64,000 nt of DNA. It comes from Prorocentrum cordatum. Lineage: Eukaryota; Sar; Dinophyceae; Prorocentrales; Prorocentraceae. Below, piece by piece: positions 1-12,496 of the stretch. Numbering within the stretch: the first letter of the stretch is position 1; the number at the start of each line of letters is the position of its first letter. The translations under genes were made by a program, and so were the position numbers. The DNA is taken from contig CAUYUJ010006335.1 in the NCBI GenBank assembly GCA_963575745.1, positions 126,001-190,000 on the forward strand. The letters run 5' to 3'. The notes beneath the pieces are model-generated. The model saw nothing but the letters and a program-made list of their open reading frames with translations, made no database searches and had not been told where the DNA came from.

Positions 1-617
1 ACGGGTATAGGAACGCTCCGACTTCCAGGCAACATGTACTCTCCCTTTTCTCCTCCCCCTCCCTCCTTCCCCGTCTCCTTCCTCGTGTTCTTCTCCTGTT
101 TTAAGTTTACGTTGTCATTCACGGGGCTCGGGTTCAGATAGTTCCATAATGTTGCCAGTGCGCGCGACGGCTCGCCTATCGCAGGTTGGCCTGAACGTCG
201 CTCAGTTGGGTGCGTTTCCTTCTCTCCGCCGTGCACTGCGCGGAACTAGATGATACGAATCTGGGCATTTTCGTATCAGCCTCTCCCTCTTCTTTCTCTT
301 CCTCCTTTCTCGTCCTCCTGTTCCTCGTCCTCCTCCTCCCCCCTGAATGTGGTGACGTCTACCCGACCGGCCACTTTATTTGAGGCCTTTGATGTTGGCG
401 TTGATCGTGTAGGGTAATCCACAGGTTCCGCCGCAACCGCTATTTTTGCCTCTGCCCTGGCGCGCATGGTGTGTGGGGTGAGTTCACGAGCCGAGGCTTT
501 GCGTGCGGGCTCGCCTTTGTTGGAAGTTCATCTCATGGCTCTGGGCTTGCTTGGTGCATCTTTTAGGTACCATCGTTGGCTGGGGAGTGCGTGCGATCGT
601 GATGGTACCATGAGGAA

Positions 618-648
<31 letters not shown>

Positions 649-2437
649 TCGGGGTCTGCCTCCTCCCGCAGCCGCCCGCGTCGCCACCGCGCCGGGTCGC
701 ATTCTCGCGCCCGCGCGTGAGGTCTCGTTGGCTGCCGGCGTTCGGCCGGTGCCCACCGACGCCGCCCTAATTTGGGTGGGCCCTGTCGCAGCGGGCGGGT
801 TTTGTTGCCTGCTCGTGGCGTATCCGGGCTCCTCCTGTCTGCCTACCTGGGTGGCCCTGCCCCGCCGCCGCCCCCCGCCTCTTGGGGTGCCGGTCTTCTG
901 CAGGTTCTGTCCAGGCGCTGCTGATGGCCCTTGCCGTGCTTCGCTGGCCGGGCGACAGTCGCTACTTGCCGGTGCCCCCCCCACTGGCTGCCTGGTTTTC
1001 TGGCCTCTTCTCCAGCAGCGGCTACCAGTGTTTGGCCGCTGTTGTTTCCATGGCGCCTCGCCGCTATCGGTCATTGCCCAGTTGGCTCGTTGCCTCGGGG
1101 CCCACCTTGTTCGCCCCACCTGGCCCGCCGCTCTTCCAGTGGGCGTGGCCTTCCCGCGGTCCTCGCCTCCGGCTGGCGTTCGCCGCCTCGTGCCGTCGCC
1201 CTTTTTTTTGTCCTGCCTGTGCCCTGGGCGTGCCGCTCCCCCAATTGGCGTGGCCCTGCTCCTTCCCTGCCCTGGCTGTCCCGCTCTTCCGCGCCTGGGC
1301 CTCGTCGGTCCTCCTGGTGTCGGCGCTCCCCACCGTTGCTGACGTCGGGGTGCTCTCCCGTCGGCTCGAGTCGAGACTCTGCGTCGCTCGTCGTGCTTCC
1401 CTACCGCCGCCCTTCCGCGGGCTGCCTGTTCCCGCTTCTGCTCTGTGCCGCTCAGTGCCGCGCGGTTCCTATTTGCGGTGCGGAAGGCTTCCACCTCCCC
1501 GCACGCGCGTCGTAGGCCCGCTGGTCTCGGCGCACTGGTGCAACCCTGGACTGTTCTCGGTTCGCTGGGTCGGGCTCCCTTCGTTGTGTTCTCCACCACC
1601 AGCTGCAGCTCCCTGCTGCCTCCCCCCAGCTTCAGCTCAGTGCAGCCCAGTGCAGCTCTGGCTCGGCACTGCCCCCCCCCCCCCCTCGGTGCTCCCCCCG
1701 CCGCTGTGTCAATTGATTTCACCATGCTCCAGAGGACCGCAAAGTGGACCTGGGGGTTTCTGACTCCTTGCCGCCCGCTGGAGCATTCATGTGGAGTTTC
1801 TTCGGCCTTCTGGGCCCTCCTGGGTCGGGCCTTCCTATGAGAGATTTGTGGATTTCTGTATCGTGTGAAGAGCATTATACAGTAAGCTGCTCCGCCTTTG
1901 GGAACGCCTATCCCAGGGCGGCTGGAAAGTTTTGTACCCCTGCGGGTGTACGTCGGTTTACGCACGTATCAGCTGCCCTAGGACAGGCGTCCCCGATCGT
2001 GGTTTCTACCCAAACCACCCTGTCTTGGGTTCTTGTCTGACAAGAGCACCGTTGCCGCATCCTCCTTCTCCTCTATCCCTCCTTTTCTCATTCTTTCCTC
2101 TCTCTCTTCTTTCCCTTCTCCAGTTTCCTCACTTTCCTTCTTCCTTTTTTTCCTACCTCCTTCATGCCTCCTATCTCCAGCCTGTCTCTTCGATGCCTAC
2201 TACCTCGCCTCTCTGGGAAATACTGGCATCTCAGATGTTGCCAGTTTCGTGAGCTCCTGGGAGGTCCAGCGGAGTGCGGGGCGAAATGGACCACAACTGG
2301 ACCTCGCCTCCCTGAGGGCAGCCGCTAACTGCGCAACTGTCGTAGCGTTCGCTGGCTCCTGGGAGATCCAGCGGTGTGCGGGGCTACAGGGAGCCACACC
2401 TAGACCTCGCCTTCCTGGGGGCTGCCAGCTGCACGAC
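1..2437. other. GC/pyrimidine-rich region without a recognised gene
   Basis: Long open frames occur on both strands, but they are Pro/Arg/Ala-rich, overlap each other, and show no domain I recognise, as expected from GC-rich DNA with few stops. A (TG)n microsatellite sits at about 620-649 and a CT-rich stretch at about 2060-2165. I see no RNA gene and no convincing exon. Confidence 0.5.
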
Positions 2438-3320
2438 CGTTAGGGTGTTGGTGTTACGCTTAGGGTGTTTGGAATTAGGGCTAGGATGTTAGATCTAAAG
2501 TGTTAGGGTTAGGGGGCTTACGGTTAGGGTAGCGTGCTAGGGTTAGCATGTGAGCTTACCAGGGTTAGGGTGTTAGGGTCGGGGTGCTAGAACGTTAGGG
2601 CGTTAGGGTGTTTGGATCAGGGTGGCTATCATGTGAGGGTTACGGTTTTACGGTTTTGGTCATAGGCTCAGTTTGTTATGGGTAGGGTTCCTAGGGTTAG
2701 GGATCGGGTGATCGGGTTAGGATCAAGGTGTTGCGGTGTTCGGGTTAGGCCGCGGAATGACGGTTGGGGAAGGATGTCAGGGTTCGGGCGTTCGAGTTGT
2801 GGTTAGGGTTCTGGGGTTAGGGTGCGGTGAACATGTTGCTACGTTTTAGGTGTTCACGTTTATGGTCAGGATGTCATGTCTATGGTGGGCGGGTTAGGTT
2901 GCTACGGTATTGGGTTGGAAGGGTAAGGCGGCTTAGGGTGAGGGTGTCGGGGGGTGAGGGAGGGTTTTCGACTGTCAGGGTTTGGATGTTAGGGTTACGG
3001 TGTTAGGGTTAGGGGCCTCACGGTCAAGGGTAGGGTGCTGGGGTTAGTGTCTTAATGTGTTAGGGTTAGGGTGTCAGGGTGAATATGTTTGCGTGTCAGG
3101 ATTTAGGGGTTTGTGTTTAGGGGTAGGGTTTGATTGCTGGGGTCTGGGTGTTCGTGTGGTAGGGCTAGCATATTTATGTTAGACTGTTAGGGTGTATTCG
3201 GTCAGGGTTTTAGGGTGTTAGGGTTCGGGTAGTATGTTTATGGTGTTAGGGTGTCACGGGTCAGGGTATTAGGGTTCGGTCGGACTATGTTGTTTGGGGT
3301 AAGGTGCCAGGGTTCGGGTG
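2438..3320 (+). repeat. Degenerate telomere-like TTAGGG/GTTAGGG repeat block
   Basis: About 880 bp in which GTTAGGG, TTAGGGTT and GGGTGTTAGGG recur every 6-15 bases with many substitutions and inserted bases. The G-rich strand is the plus strand throughout. Plant, algal and many dinoflagellate telomeres use TTTAGGG, while the motif here is nearer TTAGGG with variable T and G counts. It lies inside the window with unrelated sequence on both sides, so it is interstitial rather than an assembled chromosome end. Confidence 0.75.
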
Positions 3321-3760
3321 CCCCCCCCGTGTGGCAACCAGCGGTGCTTTTCTTTTTTCGTTGATAGAGTTGCACTGTCAGTGCCATCTTAACATGCAAT
3401 ACTTCTTATGAGCACACTTGTGGTAGTCTCGAAGTTTTGATCTTCACATGGCCCTGGCTGGTTGCAACACTATTCGTTCTAGCAAAGGCCCTCGTGCCAT
3501 TGACAGATATTTCGAAGACAGATATTACGGTGGCCTACGATTATATTACCCTGCCTCTATATACAGATATTACACCGCCCACGTATATGTCATATTCAGA
3601 TGTTATCGCCCTGGGTATTATTGTGGTAGAGCTTGTATCTGTCTTCGTAATATCCCCAGGGGGTGTAACGTGGTGGGGTTCGTCGAAGCAGACGTAGTCG
3701 GTGTTGGAGTACGTCTCGTTTCTGGTCAATACCAGAGCATTGCGAAGCGTTAGGGTAGAG

Positions 3761-3791
<31 letters not shown>

Positions 3792-4599
3792 AGCTAGAGA
3801 CATTCCTTTCTGCACCTTCTGCCAGGGGCAGTTCCTCGACCTGGTTCGCGATGCCCTGCGGGGCGCGGAGCGCGCTGCTTTGGAGCAACAGGCCACGATT
3901 TTCTCCTGCTGGGCAGAGGCAGGAAGGCGGGGAGATGGGGCCCAAAGCTGATTGATTGTTGGACTATCCTGCGCAGTTGTCTTCTTGAGCTCGGATCTCT
4001 TTATTCCCGCCGAGTCCTGGGTAGCCCTGGCCTCCTGGCCTCCCTGGACTGCCTGGCCTCACCCCCCCAAGGGCTTCGGATTACTTTTTTTTTTCCGGCG
4101 TCGTCCTGTCGTGTCGTGTCGTCGTGTTGTCGTGCCGTGTCGTCGTATTATCGCGGCATCCCATGGCCCCACTCCCTCGGCCTCACTGGCTTCCCCATGG
4201 CCTCCCCGCCCCCCTTCCCCTCCAGCGCTTCGGATTCCTTTAGATTCGTCATCGATCTCGGGCGTCCCTGACGTCCATGCACCTGTCCCCCACGCTTCTC
4301 CTTTCCCTCGCCGCTCCCTCGCGCAAGAGCCAGGGCATGCGTGCCACTTTGTCTATCTGTGCAGTTCCTGATCTAGGGCACATCAGCTTCAACGTCCCGA
4401 GGCAATTCTTACTCTCGCTCGGCGTGCAGTCTTCGAGATGCCCCCCCCCCCCCGCGAATGCAGGCTCGCCTAGAGGGCTTCTCCTCTCAGCCAGGCCCCC
4501 TCTTTTGCACCCTTCTCCTCCTCTTCCGTCCTCTTCCCCCTCGCCCCCTCCTCCTCTTCATGCGTCTCTCCCTCCTCCCTCTCCCCCCCTCCCTCATCC
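3321..4599. other. No gene recognised; local AT-rich segment and GA microsatellite
   Basis: The segment 3437-3700 is AT-richer than its surroundings and repeats the word CAGATATTAC or close variants, with partly complementary flanks (near 3510 and 3640). A (GA)n run sits at about 3758-3790. From 4100 to 4150 there is a short GTCGT-type low-complexity stretch. None of these supports a gene. Confidence 0.4.
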
Positions 4600-4737
4600 A
4601 GCGCGTTCCGCTACTCGCAAAGCGCCTACTCGCAAGCGTCAAAAAAACAGGTTTGCCTCGACGTCATGGGTCGTAAATCCCCCGCGCCAGATCCAGGCCG
4701 TCTGCGAGTCGTTATTGTGCGAGCAGTGGAACGCGCT
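4600..4737 (+). mobile_element. MITE-like element, copy 1
   Basis: A 138-bp unit that begins AGCGCGTTCC and ends with the complementary GGAACGCGCT. Inside each end the word CTACTCGCAA (or a close variant) is present twice on the left and mirrored on the right, so the terminal inverted repeats span about 38 bp. Three further copies lie at 31983, 33496 and 36096. No coding capacity. Target-site duplications could not be defined by eye. Confidence 0.7.
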
Positions 4738-4913
4738 TGTCTACTCCCTACCCTTCCCCCTCTCCCGCTCCCCATCCTCCCTTCTTTCTTCGGTCCCGTC
4801 TGGACGACGCCCTGCCTGCCGCCTGCCTTGCACGGGAGCCAGGGGCCGCCTCGCGGCCATTTCGTAGCCTCCCTTGAGGCCCTCGTCGATGAATATGAAG
4901 GTGCGGAGTAGCA

Positions 4914-5250
4914 GCAGGAGGAGGAAGGGGAGGAGGAGGAGGAGGACGAGGAGGAGAAGGAGGAGGAGGAGGAGGTGGTGGAGGAGGAGGAGGAGGGGGA
5001 GCACGACGACGAGGAGTAGGAGGAGGGTGATGATGATGATGATGTTGTTGTTGCTGCTGATGATGATAGTGGTGGTGGTGAGGATGGTGGTGATCTGATG
5101 CTATGATAATGCTTGATGATGCGGCTTCTGAGGGTGATACTGCTGCAGCTGACGTTGTTGATGCTGCTGATGATCATGATGATGCTGATGACGGTGATGT
5201 TGATGATGCTGCTACTGCTGCTGATGCTGATGATAATGATGATAATTCAT
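4914..5250 (+). repeat. GGA then GAT/GCT triplet-repeat tract
   Basis: Imperfect (GGA)n from about 4914 to 5010 passes into (GAT)n/(GCT)n-type repeats to about 5250. Both strands are open in several frames only because the repeat contains no stop codon; I do not call a gene. Confidence 0.85.
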
Positions 5251-5400
5251 ATTGTAGTGGCCTCCGACCAGTGCCGCCGATCCAGGGCGCTCCTGATGCT
5301 ATTGTTGTTGAAATGGACGATGACGACGACAACGGACGACCAACGGTCGACGAGTGGGATAATTACGACGACGACCGACGAAGGAGTTAATGACGACGAA

Positions 5401-5637
<237 letters not shown>

Positions 5638-5769
5638 GACGGCGAACGGCTGCCGACGGCCGACGACCGACGACTGGTGACGGCGACGGGTGGAAGGTTC
5701 ATCGTTCATCGCTGTCGCTTCCGAGCAATACCAAGTGAGGCCGTGCACCTCTGGTCTGGCAGCACGCGA

Positions 5770-6118
5770 GTGAGCGCCTCTTGGGGCCTCTTGGTTTTTG
5801 GGGCTTCTTGGGGGCCTTTGGGGCCTCTTGGGGGCCTCTCGGGGTCCTCTTGGGGGCCTCTTGGGGACCTCTCGGGGTCCTCTTGGGGGCCTCTTGGGGA
5901 CCTCTCGAGGGCCTCTGGGGGCCCCTTGGGGGCGCCTCGGGGGCATCTTGGGGGCTCTTGGGGTCAACTTGGGGTGGAGGACTAGAAGGGTCCGTTCGGA
6001 TTCACCCTCTTGAGGCCTTCTTGGGGGCCTCTCGGGGTCGTCTTGGGCGGCCTCCAGGGCTATATTGGGGCCCTCTTGGACCGTCTTGGCTCCCCTTGGG
6101 GGCCCCTTGGGCTGTCTT
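5770..6118 (+). repeat. CTTGG/GGCCTC-type repeat block
   Basis: A degenerate tandem of units of about 15-30 bp built on CTTGGGGGCCTC. The same family recurs on the plus strand at 10443, 15700, 22505, 28140, 28985, 35455 and 52720, and in reverse orientation at 33905. It is GC-rich and lacks stops on either strand, so it yields long shadow frames (Gly/Leu/Trp-rich one way, Pro/Arg/Lys-rich the other). No function is known to me. Confidence 0.85.
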
Positions 6119-6828
6119 GGGATGCTGCTACTGCTGCTGATGCTGATGATAATGATCATAATTCATACATAGATGTATTGATGATGCTGTTGCTGCTGCT
6201 GCTGATGATGCTGACGCTGATGATGGTGTTGCTGCTGCTGTTGATGATGATGCTGAGGATGCTGATGATGATGCTGATGATGATGGTGGTGATGATGATG
6301 ACGATGAGGATGATGCTGCTGATGATGTTGATGCTACTGATGATGGTGTTGCTGCTGCTGATGATGATGCTGAGGATGCTGATGATGATGCTGCTGCTGA
6401 TGCTGATGGTGGTGATGATGATGATGACGATGAGGATGATGCTGCTGATGATGTTGATGCTGCTGCTGATGATGATGCTGCTGCTGGTGATGACGGTGAT
6501 GATGACGATGCTGAACATGATGCTGATGATGCTGATGCTGCTGCTGATGATGATGCTGATGATGATGTTGCTGCTGATGATGCTATTGTTGATGACGATG
6601 ATATTGCTGCTGATGCTGAGGATGATTATGATTATGATGATGCTGCTGCTGATGATTAGGATGGTGATGGTGATGGTGATGATGATGCTGATGATGATAC
6701 AGATGTTGATGCTGCTGATGGTGACGATGAAGATGCAGATGATGATTGTGATGATGCTGCTGATGATGATGATGACGATGGTGATGCTGATGTTATGATG
6801 CTGCTGCTGCTGTTGATCATGATGATGG

Positions 6829-6863
<35 letters not shown>

Positions 6864-7198
6864 CTGCTGCTGCTGATGATGTTGATGCTGCTGCTGCTGA
6901 TGATTAGGATGGTGATGGTGATGGTGATGATGATGCTGATGATGATACTGATGTTGATGCTGCACATGATGACGGTGATGACGGTGATGACGGTGCACAT
7001 GATACTGATGATGCTGCTGGTGATGACGGTGATGATGACGATGCTGAACATGATGCTGATGATGCTGATGCTGCTGCTGATGATGATGCTGATGATGATG
7101 TTGCTGCTGATGATGCTATTGTTGATGACGATGATATTGCTGCTGATGCTGACGATGGTGATGCTGATGTTATGATGCTGCTGCTGTTGATCATGATC

Positions 7199-7237
<39 letters not shown>

Positions 7238-7330
7238 GTGATGGTGATGATGATTATGATGATGATGATGATGATGCTGATGTTGATGATGATGATGATG
7301 ATGATGATGGTGGTGGTTGTGATGACGATG
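6119..7330 (+). repeat. 1.2-kb imperfect GAT/GCT repeat with an internal segmental duplication
   Basis: Mixed GAT, GCT, GGT and GTT triplets. A segment of about 140 bp at 6480-6619 recurs at about 7014-7153 with the same irregular interruptions, so the tract grew partly by larger duplication and not only by triplet slippage. Translations are poly-Met/Leu forward and poly-His/Ile/Ser in reverse, without domain character. Confidence 0.9.
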
Positions 7331-7419
7331 GGTGGAATAGGAGAAGGAGGGAGGACGGTTCGGATTACAGTTTAGGAGGTGCGCACGAGCAGGGGAGAGA
7401 GAAGGAGTGGAGAAGAAGG

Positions 7420-7605
7420 GATACGGAGGAGAAGGAGGAGGAGGAAGAGGAGGAGAAGGAGGAGGAGGAGAACGGAGATGGAGGAGTAGAAGGAGGAGGA
7501 GGAGGAGGAGGAGGAGGAGGAGGAGGAGGATGAGATGGAGGAGGAGGAGGAGGAGGATGAGGAGAAGGAGGAGGAGGAGGAGGAGGCGGAGGAGAAGGAG
7601 TGAAG
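7420..7605 (+). repeat. (GGA)n purine tract
   Basis: Imperfect GGA/GAG triplets with all purines on the plus strand over about 185 bp. Confidence 0.9.
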
Positions 7606-9489
7606 AGGAGAACCGATGAGGAGTGGGGAGGAGGGAGGAGCAGTGGGATCGAGGAGAGGAATACATCACTTTCACCCCCCTCCGCTTTCCATGCGACTCT
7701 TCGGCCGGCCGGTGGAGGCCGAACACGGCCGGCGCGTCGGGGAAGAGCACGCCGCTGTCGAGGCGAAACAGGCGGGGCCAGCCGACCCAGCCTTCTCTGC
7801 TCACTTGCGAGCAGACCGCATGGCGCCCACATTGCAGAGCGGACTTCGTTTGGAAAACGATAGGATGGGCCCGGAGTGTTCTGGAGAATTTCGTTCCGGA
7901 TTTCGAGGTGAATCTCGTGTGGATTTTTTTGGCCAGGAATGAAGACTAAAAATCCACGCGAAATATATTTCGTTTTTCACTCGCCGTTTCGGGGTTTTGC
8001 ATGGACAGAAGTCCACGCAAAAATCCGCTGCAGCACGTCTGCAAGGGTGGCGCGCCGACAGACCCAGCTGTCGAGGCGAAGCAGGCGGGGCCAGTCGACC
8101 CAGCGGCATTTCCGCCTGCGATGTCCAGAAGTATTGTCCTTCATTTGCGCGTAGAGCCAAGCTATATTATGTGACATTTTATGAAGTCGGTATCTCGGGG
8201 AGTGTACGCTACACATGGAAGAGCTGCGAGGGCAACCACGTGTCCTCATCTCACGGCTCAGCGTCAGCCACACTTGCTAAGGGAAGGCTCAGACACTACA
8301 TAGCGATCACGATCTTTTCGGTGCATCGGGAGTATCGGGATGGGCCTATTCTTGATGTGCCCAGCGGCCGTAGGCAACTTTGGACTTACGCGCCAGTACT
8401 CTGCCACAGCGCCTCGAGAGTGAGCTCCACAGAGTGGAAAGCACCCAGAGGCGGCATTCGTGGTCGACACTTGTTCGGTGATCTTGCCTTGTCCTATCGC
8501 GTCTTCGCTCGATCTGTAGTACGTTGAGCATTGCTGCCTCCTGTGGGGCAGGGCACCTCAGGGGCCCCACACCTTGCTGAGGCCGCTCCGACCCCTCGAG
8601 CTCCCCCCGTCTCTGCGCGTCCCCCCTCCTTCGTTTCGGGTCGGACGACACGGGGGGCGTATTGGGAAAGGGGGTTTGCGAAAACTGCCACATGCAGCTG
8701 GGTTCAGCGCCTCCGCTGGGCGCATTCCTCGATGCATTCCTCGCTGGGAGGCGCCAGGAACACCGGCTGCATGCCGCTGGTTCGCCCCCGTCCCTCTGTT
8801 GTCCCCCTATCCCCTTCGCGCCGGCACTCCCTCCCGAGAGCTATGGTGTTCGAGAGTGGTCAAGATCATGAGGTTCTACCTCGAAACCGGAAGTCGTCAC
8901 GGTCTCGAGGGCGCCTTCGTCTGCAAGCTATGCGCGCGCAGAGGCACTCGGGGTGGCAGACAACGGCCCGGATGCATGACAAGCATTCTTGCAGAATCTG
9001 TCAATGTGGCATGAAGTTGTAGAGCGGTATTGTGCACAACAGTTAATAGAGTATTGTCTCCCTCCTCCTCCTCCCAGGCCCTTCATTGCAACGGGGTGCC
9101 GTGGTAGTTGCGCAGTCATCCCTCGTACCACGCTGGATCAAAGCAGCTGGCGTGGAAATTCCGAGGCGCTGCGGCAGTACTTTCTTTCAATGCGCATGAG
9201 CTTCTCCTCTTTGCCAGCGTGCCGTGCGGGCGCGGCTTCGTTCGGTATTCCCTTCCGCCCTCATCCTTGCCTGCTGCCCCCTGTGCTCCTCCTCGCCTCC
9301 CTCTCGATCTTAGCTTTCCACCATGTGGGGGGTCGCGGGAGGGAGGGTGCGGGGGCAGAACGGGAGGCCCTGCGGGGCTTGAGGGGAGCAGCCAGATAGT
9401 TCCGAGACGGGGTCCCCCCACCCCTTTCCTCGTTCGTTACGTTGTATCTGCGGGGGGCCTCGCGTGTTCCCCAAATTGGTGTCTTTTCT
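7606..9489. other. No recognised gene; short duplicated motif
   Basis: A 36-bp segment at 7756-7791 recurs at 8069-8104 with two differences, about 313 bp apart. The rest is GC-rich unique sequence with overlapping open frames and no recognisable domain. Confidence 0.4.
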
Positions 9490-9494
9490 TGTGC

Positions 9495-9612
9495 CCGACG
9501 CTGGCTCGATGCGGACTCGACGCGAAGTTGGCGTGGATTCGACGCAGATTCGTCACATAATCGACACGGATTCGACGAGGTCGACATGGATTCGACACGG
9601 ATTCGATGCAAA
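9495..9612 (+). repeat. Short GATTCGACACG-type minisatellite
   Basis: Units of about 10-18 bp built around GATTCGAC occur repeatedly over about 115 bp. A related GATTCGATTCG low-complexity stretch lies at 34405-34600. Confidence 0.7.
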
Positions 9613-10442
9613 TAGGGCAGCGATGGGGCAGCCAAGGTCCCCCGAGGATGCAACATAACTCTCGCCCCCGTCCTCGCCCCCCCTCGCCCTCGCCCTGCCT
9701 CGCTGCCCCCCCGCCCTGCCTCCCCCCTGCCTCCCTCTGGCCCCTGCCGCCGCCCCCTCTCCTTCTCCCGCGTCCGCGCTCGCCCCCGCCCGCTGGCCCC
9801 CGTGGCGCGCCCGTCCGACCCCCCCCTTCCCTCGGTCCTGCTCCTCCGCTTGCGACGTGGCACCGCAGTCGCGAGGAACACTCACGGGACGCGCTGGAGT
9901 GGATGTTGCGCCCCGCCTTGTGGAGGAGGCCCGTCTGCTCGAAGCGTGGCGCAGCACGAGGAGATCTCGTCCGCCCCGCCCGCCGCCCCTCACGCGGGGC
10001 AGGGGCTGTGCGGGACCCCGCAGTTGGGGACGAGCGGGCGCGGCTCGCGGCGAGGGTGGGTCGCCGCGGGCTGGGGCCGCGGACGGGCCAGCGGTCGGCG
10101 GGCCCGGGGCGGGCCGCAGTCGACGGGTCGCCAGCGGGTCGTGGGGCGGGTCGCAGGCTCAGGCAGGTGGCGCGGGTGCAGGCGCCTGATGTTCCATCAT
10201 TGTCGCACCCGCCAGTGTGATCTCGCACTGCATGATTTCGGCCGTTGACCGTGCCCCTCCATCCCCCGCCCCACCCCAACCTGCTCGCCCCCGGTCCGTT
10301 ATTCAAGAGGCTTGCGCCAGTCTTCTGGCCCCCCCCCAGGAGGGAAAACATGAACGGCTTCTGGTTTCGTGCGCGTGGTTTGCGACTTCTCGTCTTGCGG
10401 TCTGCGTGCAGTTGTTGCTAATTCGTCCTCCTCTCCCTCCGT

Positions 10443-10580
10443 CTCTGTTGCGGGGCTTCTTGGGGGCCTCTTGGAGGCCCAGGGGGCGGCCTCTTGGCGC
10501 TTTCTCGAGGCCCCTGGCGACGTCTTTAGGCATTCTAGGGGCTTCTGGGAGGCCCCTTGGGGTCATGCTGGGTGCCCCCC
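10443..10580 (+). repeat. CTTGG/GGCCTC-type repeat block
   Basis: A short block of the same family as 5770-6118, embedded in C-rich sequence with no gene recognised on either side. Confidence 0.75.
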
Positions 10581-10751
10581 ACCCCAGCTTGCCCTCCCCC
10601 CAGGGCGGGTATGCTGGCCGTGGACCGCACCCCCTCCCGCCCACGAGCGCCCCCCCTGCCGCACCCTCCCCTGGCTCGCCAGCCCTCCCCCCGCCACAGT
10701 CCGATACTCCGACCGTGGACCGTGCCTTTCTCTCCTTCCCCGTCCACCCCA

Positions 10752-10970
10752 GAGGAGGACGAGCAGGAGGAGGAGGAGGAGGAGGAGGAGGAGGAGGTGG
10801 GGGAGGAGGAGGAGGAGGAGGAGGAGGAGGAGGAGGAGGAGGAGAGGAGGAGAGAGGAGGAGGAGAGGAGGAGGAGGAGGAGGAGGAGGAGGAGGAGGAG
10901 GAGGAGGAGAGGAGGAGGAGGAGGAGGAGGAGGAGGAGGAGGAGGAGGAGGAGGAGGAGGAGGAGGAGGC
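10752..10970 (+). repeat. (GGA)n purine tract
   Basis: About 220 bp of GGA/GAG triplets, all purines on the plus strand, with only a few interruptions (GTGGG, GAGAG). Confidence 0.95.
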
Positions 10971-11149
10971 ATCATATGAGCGGGCATACGTTTCCCAGGC
11001 CTGAATGGGGGCTCTTCCCTGTCGAGGCCACGGCCTCCACGCCATGCACGGGCGGGCTCCACAGAGGAGCACGCACGACTCCGGCGTTCGCTTTGCTTCG
11101 CTTCGCTTCCGTGCCCCCCAATGTCCTGGAGCGTATCGCTATCATGGGA

Positions 11150-11515
11150 GTGTCCTGGCGGGGATCCGGGAAGTGTTTTGGATGGTGTCTTGGATGTGTC
11201 CGGGAGACTGTCCTGGAGGAGTCTCGGAGGGTCTTCTGGAGGTGTCCTGGAGGGTGCCCTGGAGGTGCCCTGGAGGTGCCCTGGAGGATGTTCTGGAAGT
11301 GCCTTGGATGGCGCCCTGGCATGATCCTGCGACCTTGATGGCGCCCTGGAGGTGTCCTGGAGGGTGTCATGGAGAGCGTCCTGGAAGGTGTCCTAAAGGT
11401 GTCCTGGAGGGCGTCCTGTTGCGCGCCCTAAAGCGTGTTCTGCGAGTGTCCTGTAACGTGTCCTGGACGTGTCCTGGGGGGTGTCCTCGATGTGTCCTGG
11501 ATGGTGTCCTGAGTC
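11150..11515 (+). repeat. GTGTCCTGGAGG minisatellite
   Basis: Units of about 15-21 bp built on GTGTCCTGGAGG are repeated about 20 times with substitutions. It resembles the CTTGG family in base make-up but has a different core word (CCTGGA). No stop codons interrupt the reading frames on either strand, but the encoded peptides are simple repeats. Confidence 0.8.
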
Positions 11516-12496
11516 TTAGACTTCCGAACCGAGGCTGATTTTTTTCTGGGAGGCGGCCTTTTCTTTTTCAGGGCTTCAGCCCGAAGGTTTCCCGATCTCA
11601 GCTGGGCAATTCCAAGGTTGGGAATTCCAGACTTTGTTTTTTCCTTCCCTGGGTTGTGGCTTTCGACCGCGCAAGCCCGTGTAGCTCTCTCTCCTTTGGG
11701 CCAGGGGCCCTCACGATGCTTGGTTGGCCTGCGTCCGTATTTTGTGTTGATCCTTAGCATGCGTGCTCCTTGCATTCTCAATGCAAAACAGTCCGTTGCT
11801 GGCGCCGATCTGTTCAAACTCGTGTGTGCGGGTGGCATGGCGGTTTGCAGTCCGCGCGGGCGGGGTACATAGCCTTTGCAAGACAAAGCCGCGGGTGCCG
11901 ATTTCTTTTTCAAGGCAGTGTGGGCGGATCGCAAAGCGGGTCGTGAGGCTGGTCTTGGGGCGGGTCGCATTCGGGTCGTGGGGGCGGGTCGCGGGGCGGG
12001 TCGTGGGATGGGGTCGCGGGATGACGAGTACAAAACAAGGGCAGCAGCACTAATCCGCACCGCGGAACCCCACTTCAGTCACCCACCTAAGAACAGTGCA
12101 AGACCCTTTGGCTTGGCTCCCCTCGCTCTGAAGCGCCCCTATGCGAGGCAGCCCTCAAAGAGGCCACCGCCTCCGCCGAGGCGGCCACCAGGGTGGCGAC
12201 TGAGAAGGACCCGCTGACGCGTTGCACCTCCTCCTGCTCCTTCTGATGTCTCCCTCCCCTTCCTTTTCTCTGCTCCTGTCTTCTCCTTCGCCTTCTCGCC
12301 GCTGTCCTGCCTTCCCGCCGCCTCCTTCCGCTCCTCCTCTCCGTGCTTAAGCGTATGCTTGATGCCGCTTCTTGCTCATCATGCCGATATCGCAGTGTCT
12401 TGCCTGACATCAGTGGCACCGCTGCAAGTGTGAAGGTGGAGAGTGACAGCGCACACTTGAGGATCCACCAGCGCAGTCGCCAGGAGGAGCGATGAT
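11516..12496. other. No recognised gene
   Basis: GC-rich unique sequence. GGGCGGGTCG-type words recur at 11915-12020, and similar words appear near 10090-10160. A CT-rich run spans about 12225-12340. No exon was recognised. Confidence 0.35.

Noticed and set aside
484-1965. Long minus-strand frame (493 residues) at the left end
   Set aside because: Arg/Gly/Ala/Pro-rich throughout, overlapped by long frames on the plus strand, without any domain; typical of stop-poor GC-rich DNA.
6010-7804. Poly-Met/Leu and poly-His/Ile frames in the GAT/GCT region
   Set aside because: Direct products of the triplet repeat; Met/Leu runs are not membrane proteins in any recognised family.
9654-10200. Overlapping frames of 150-300 residues on both strands
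   Set aside because: Low-complexity Pro/Arg/Ala sequence from CCCTCGCCC-type DNA; no domain and no unilateral coding bias.
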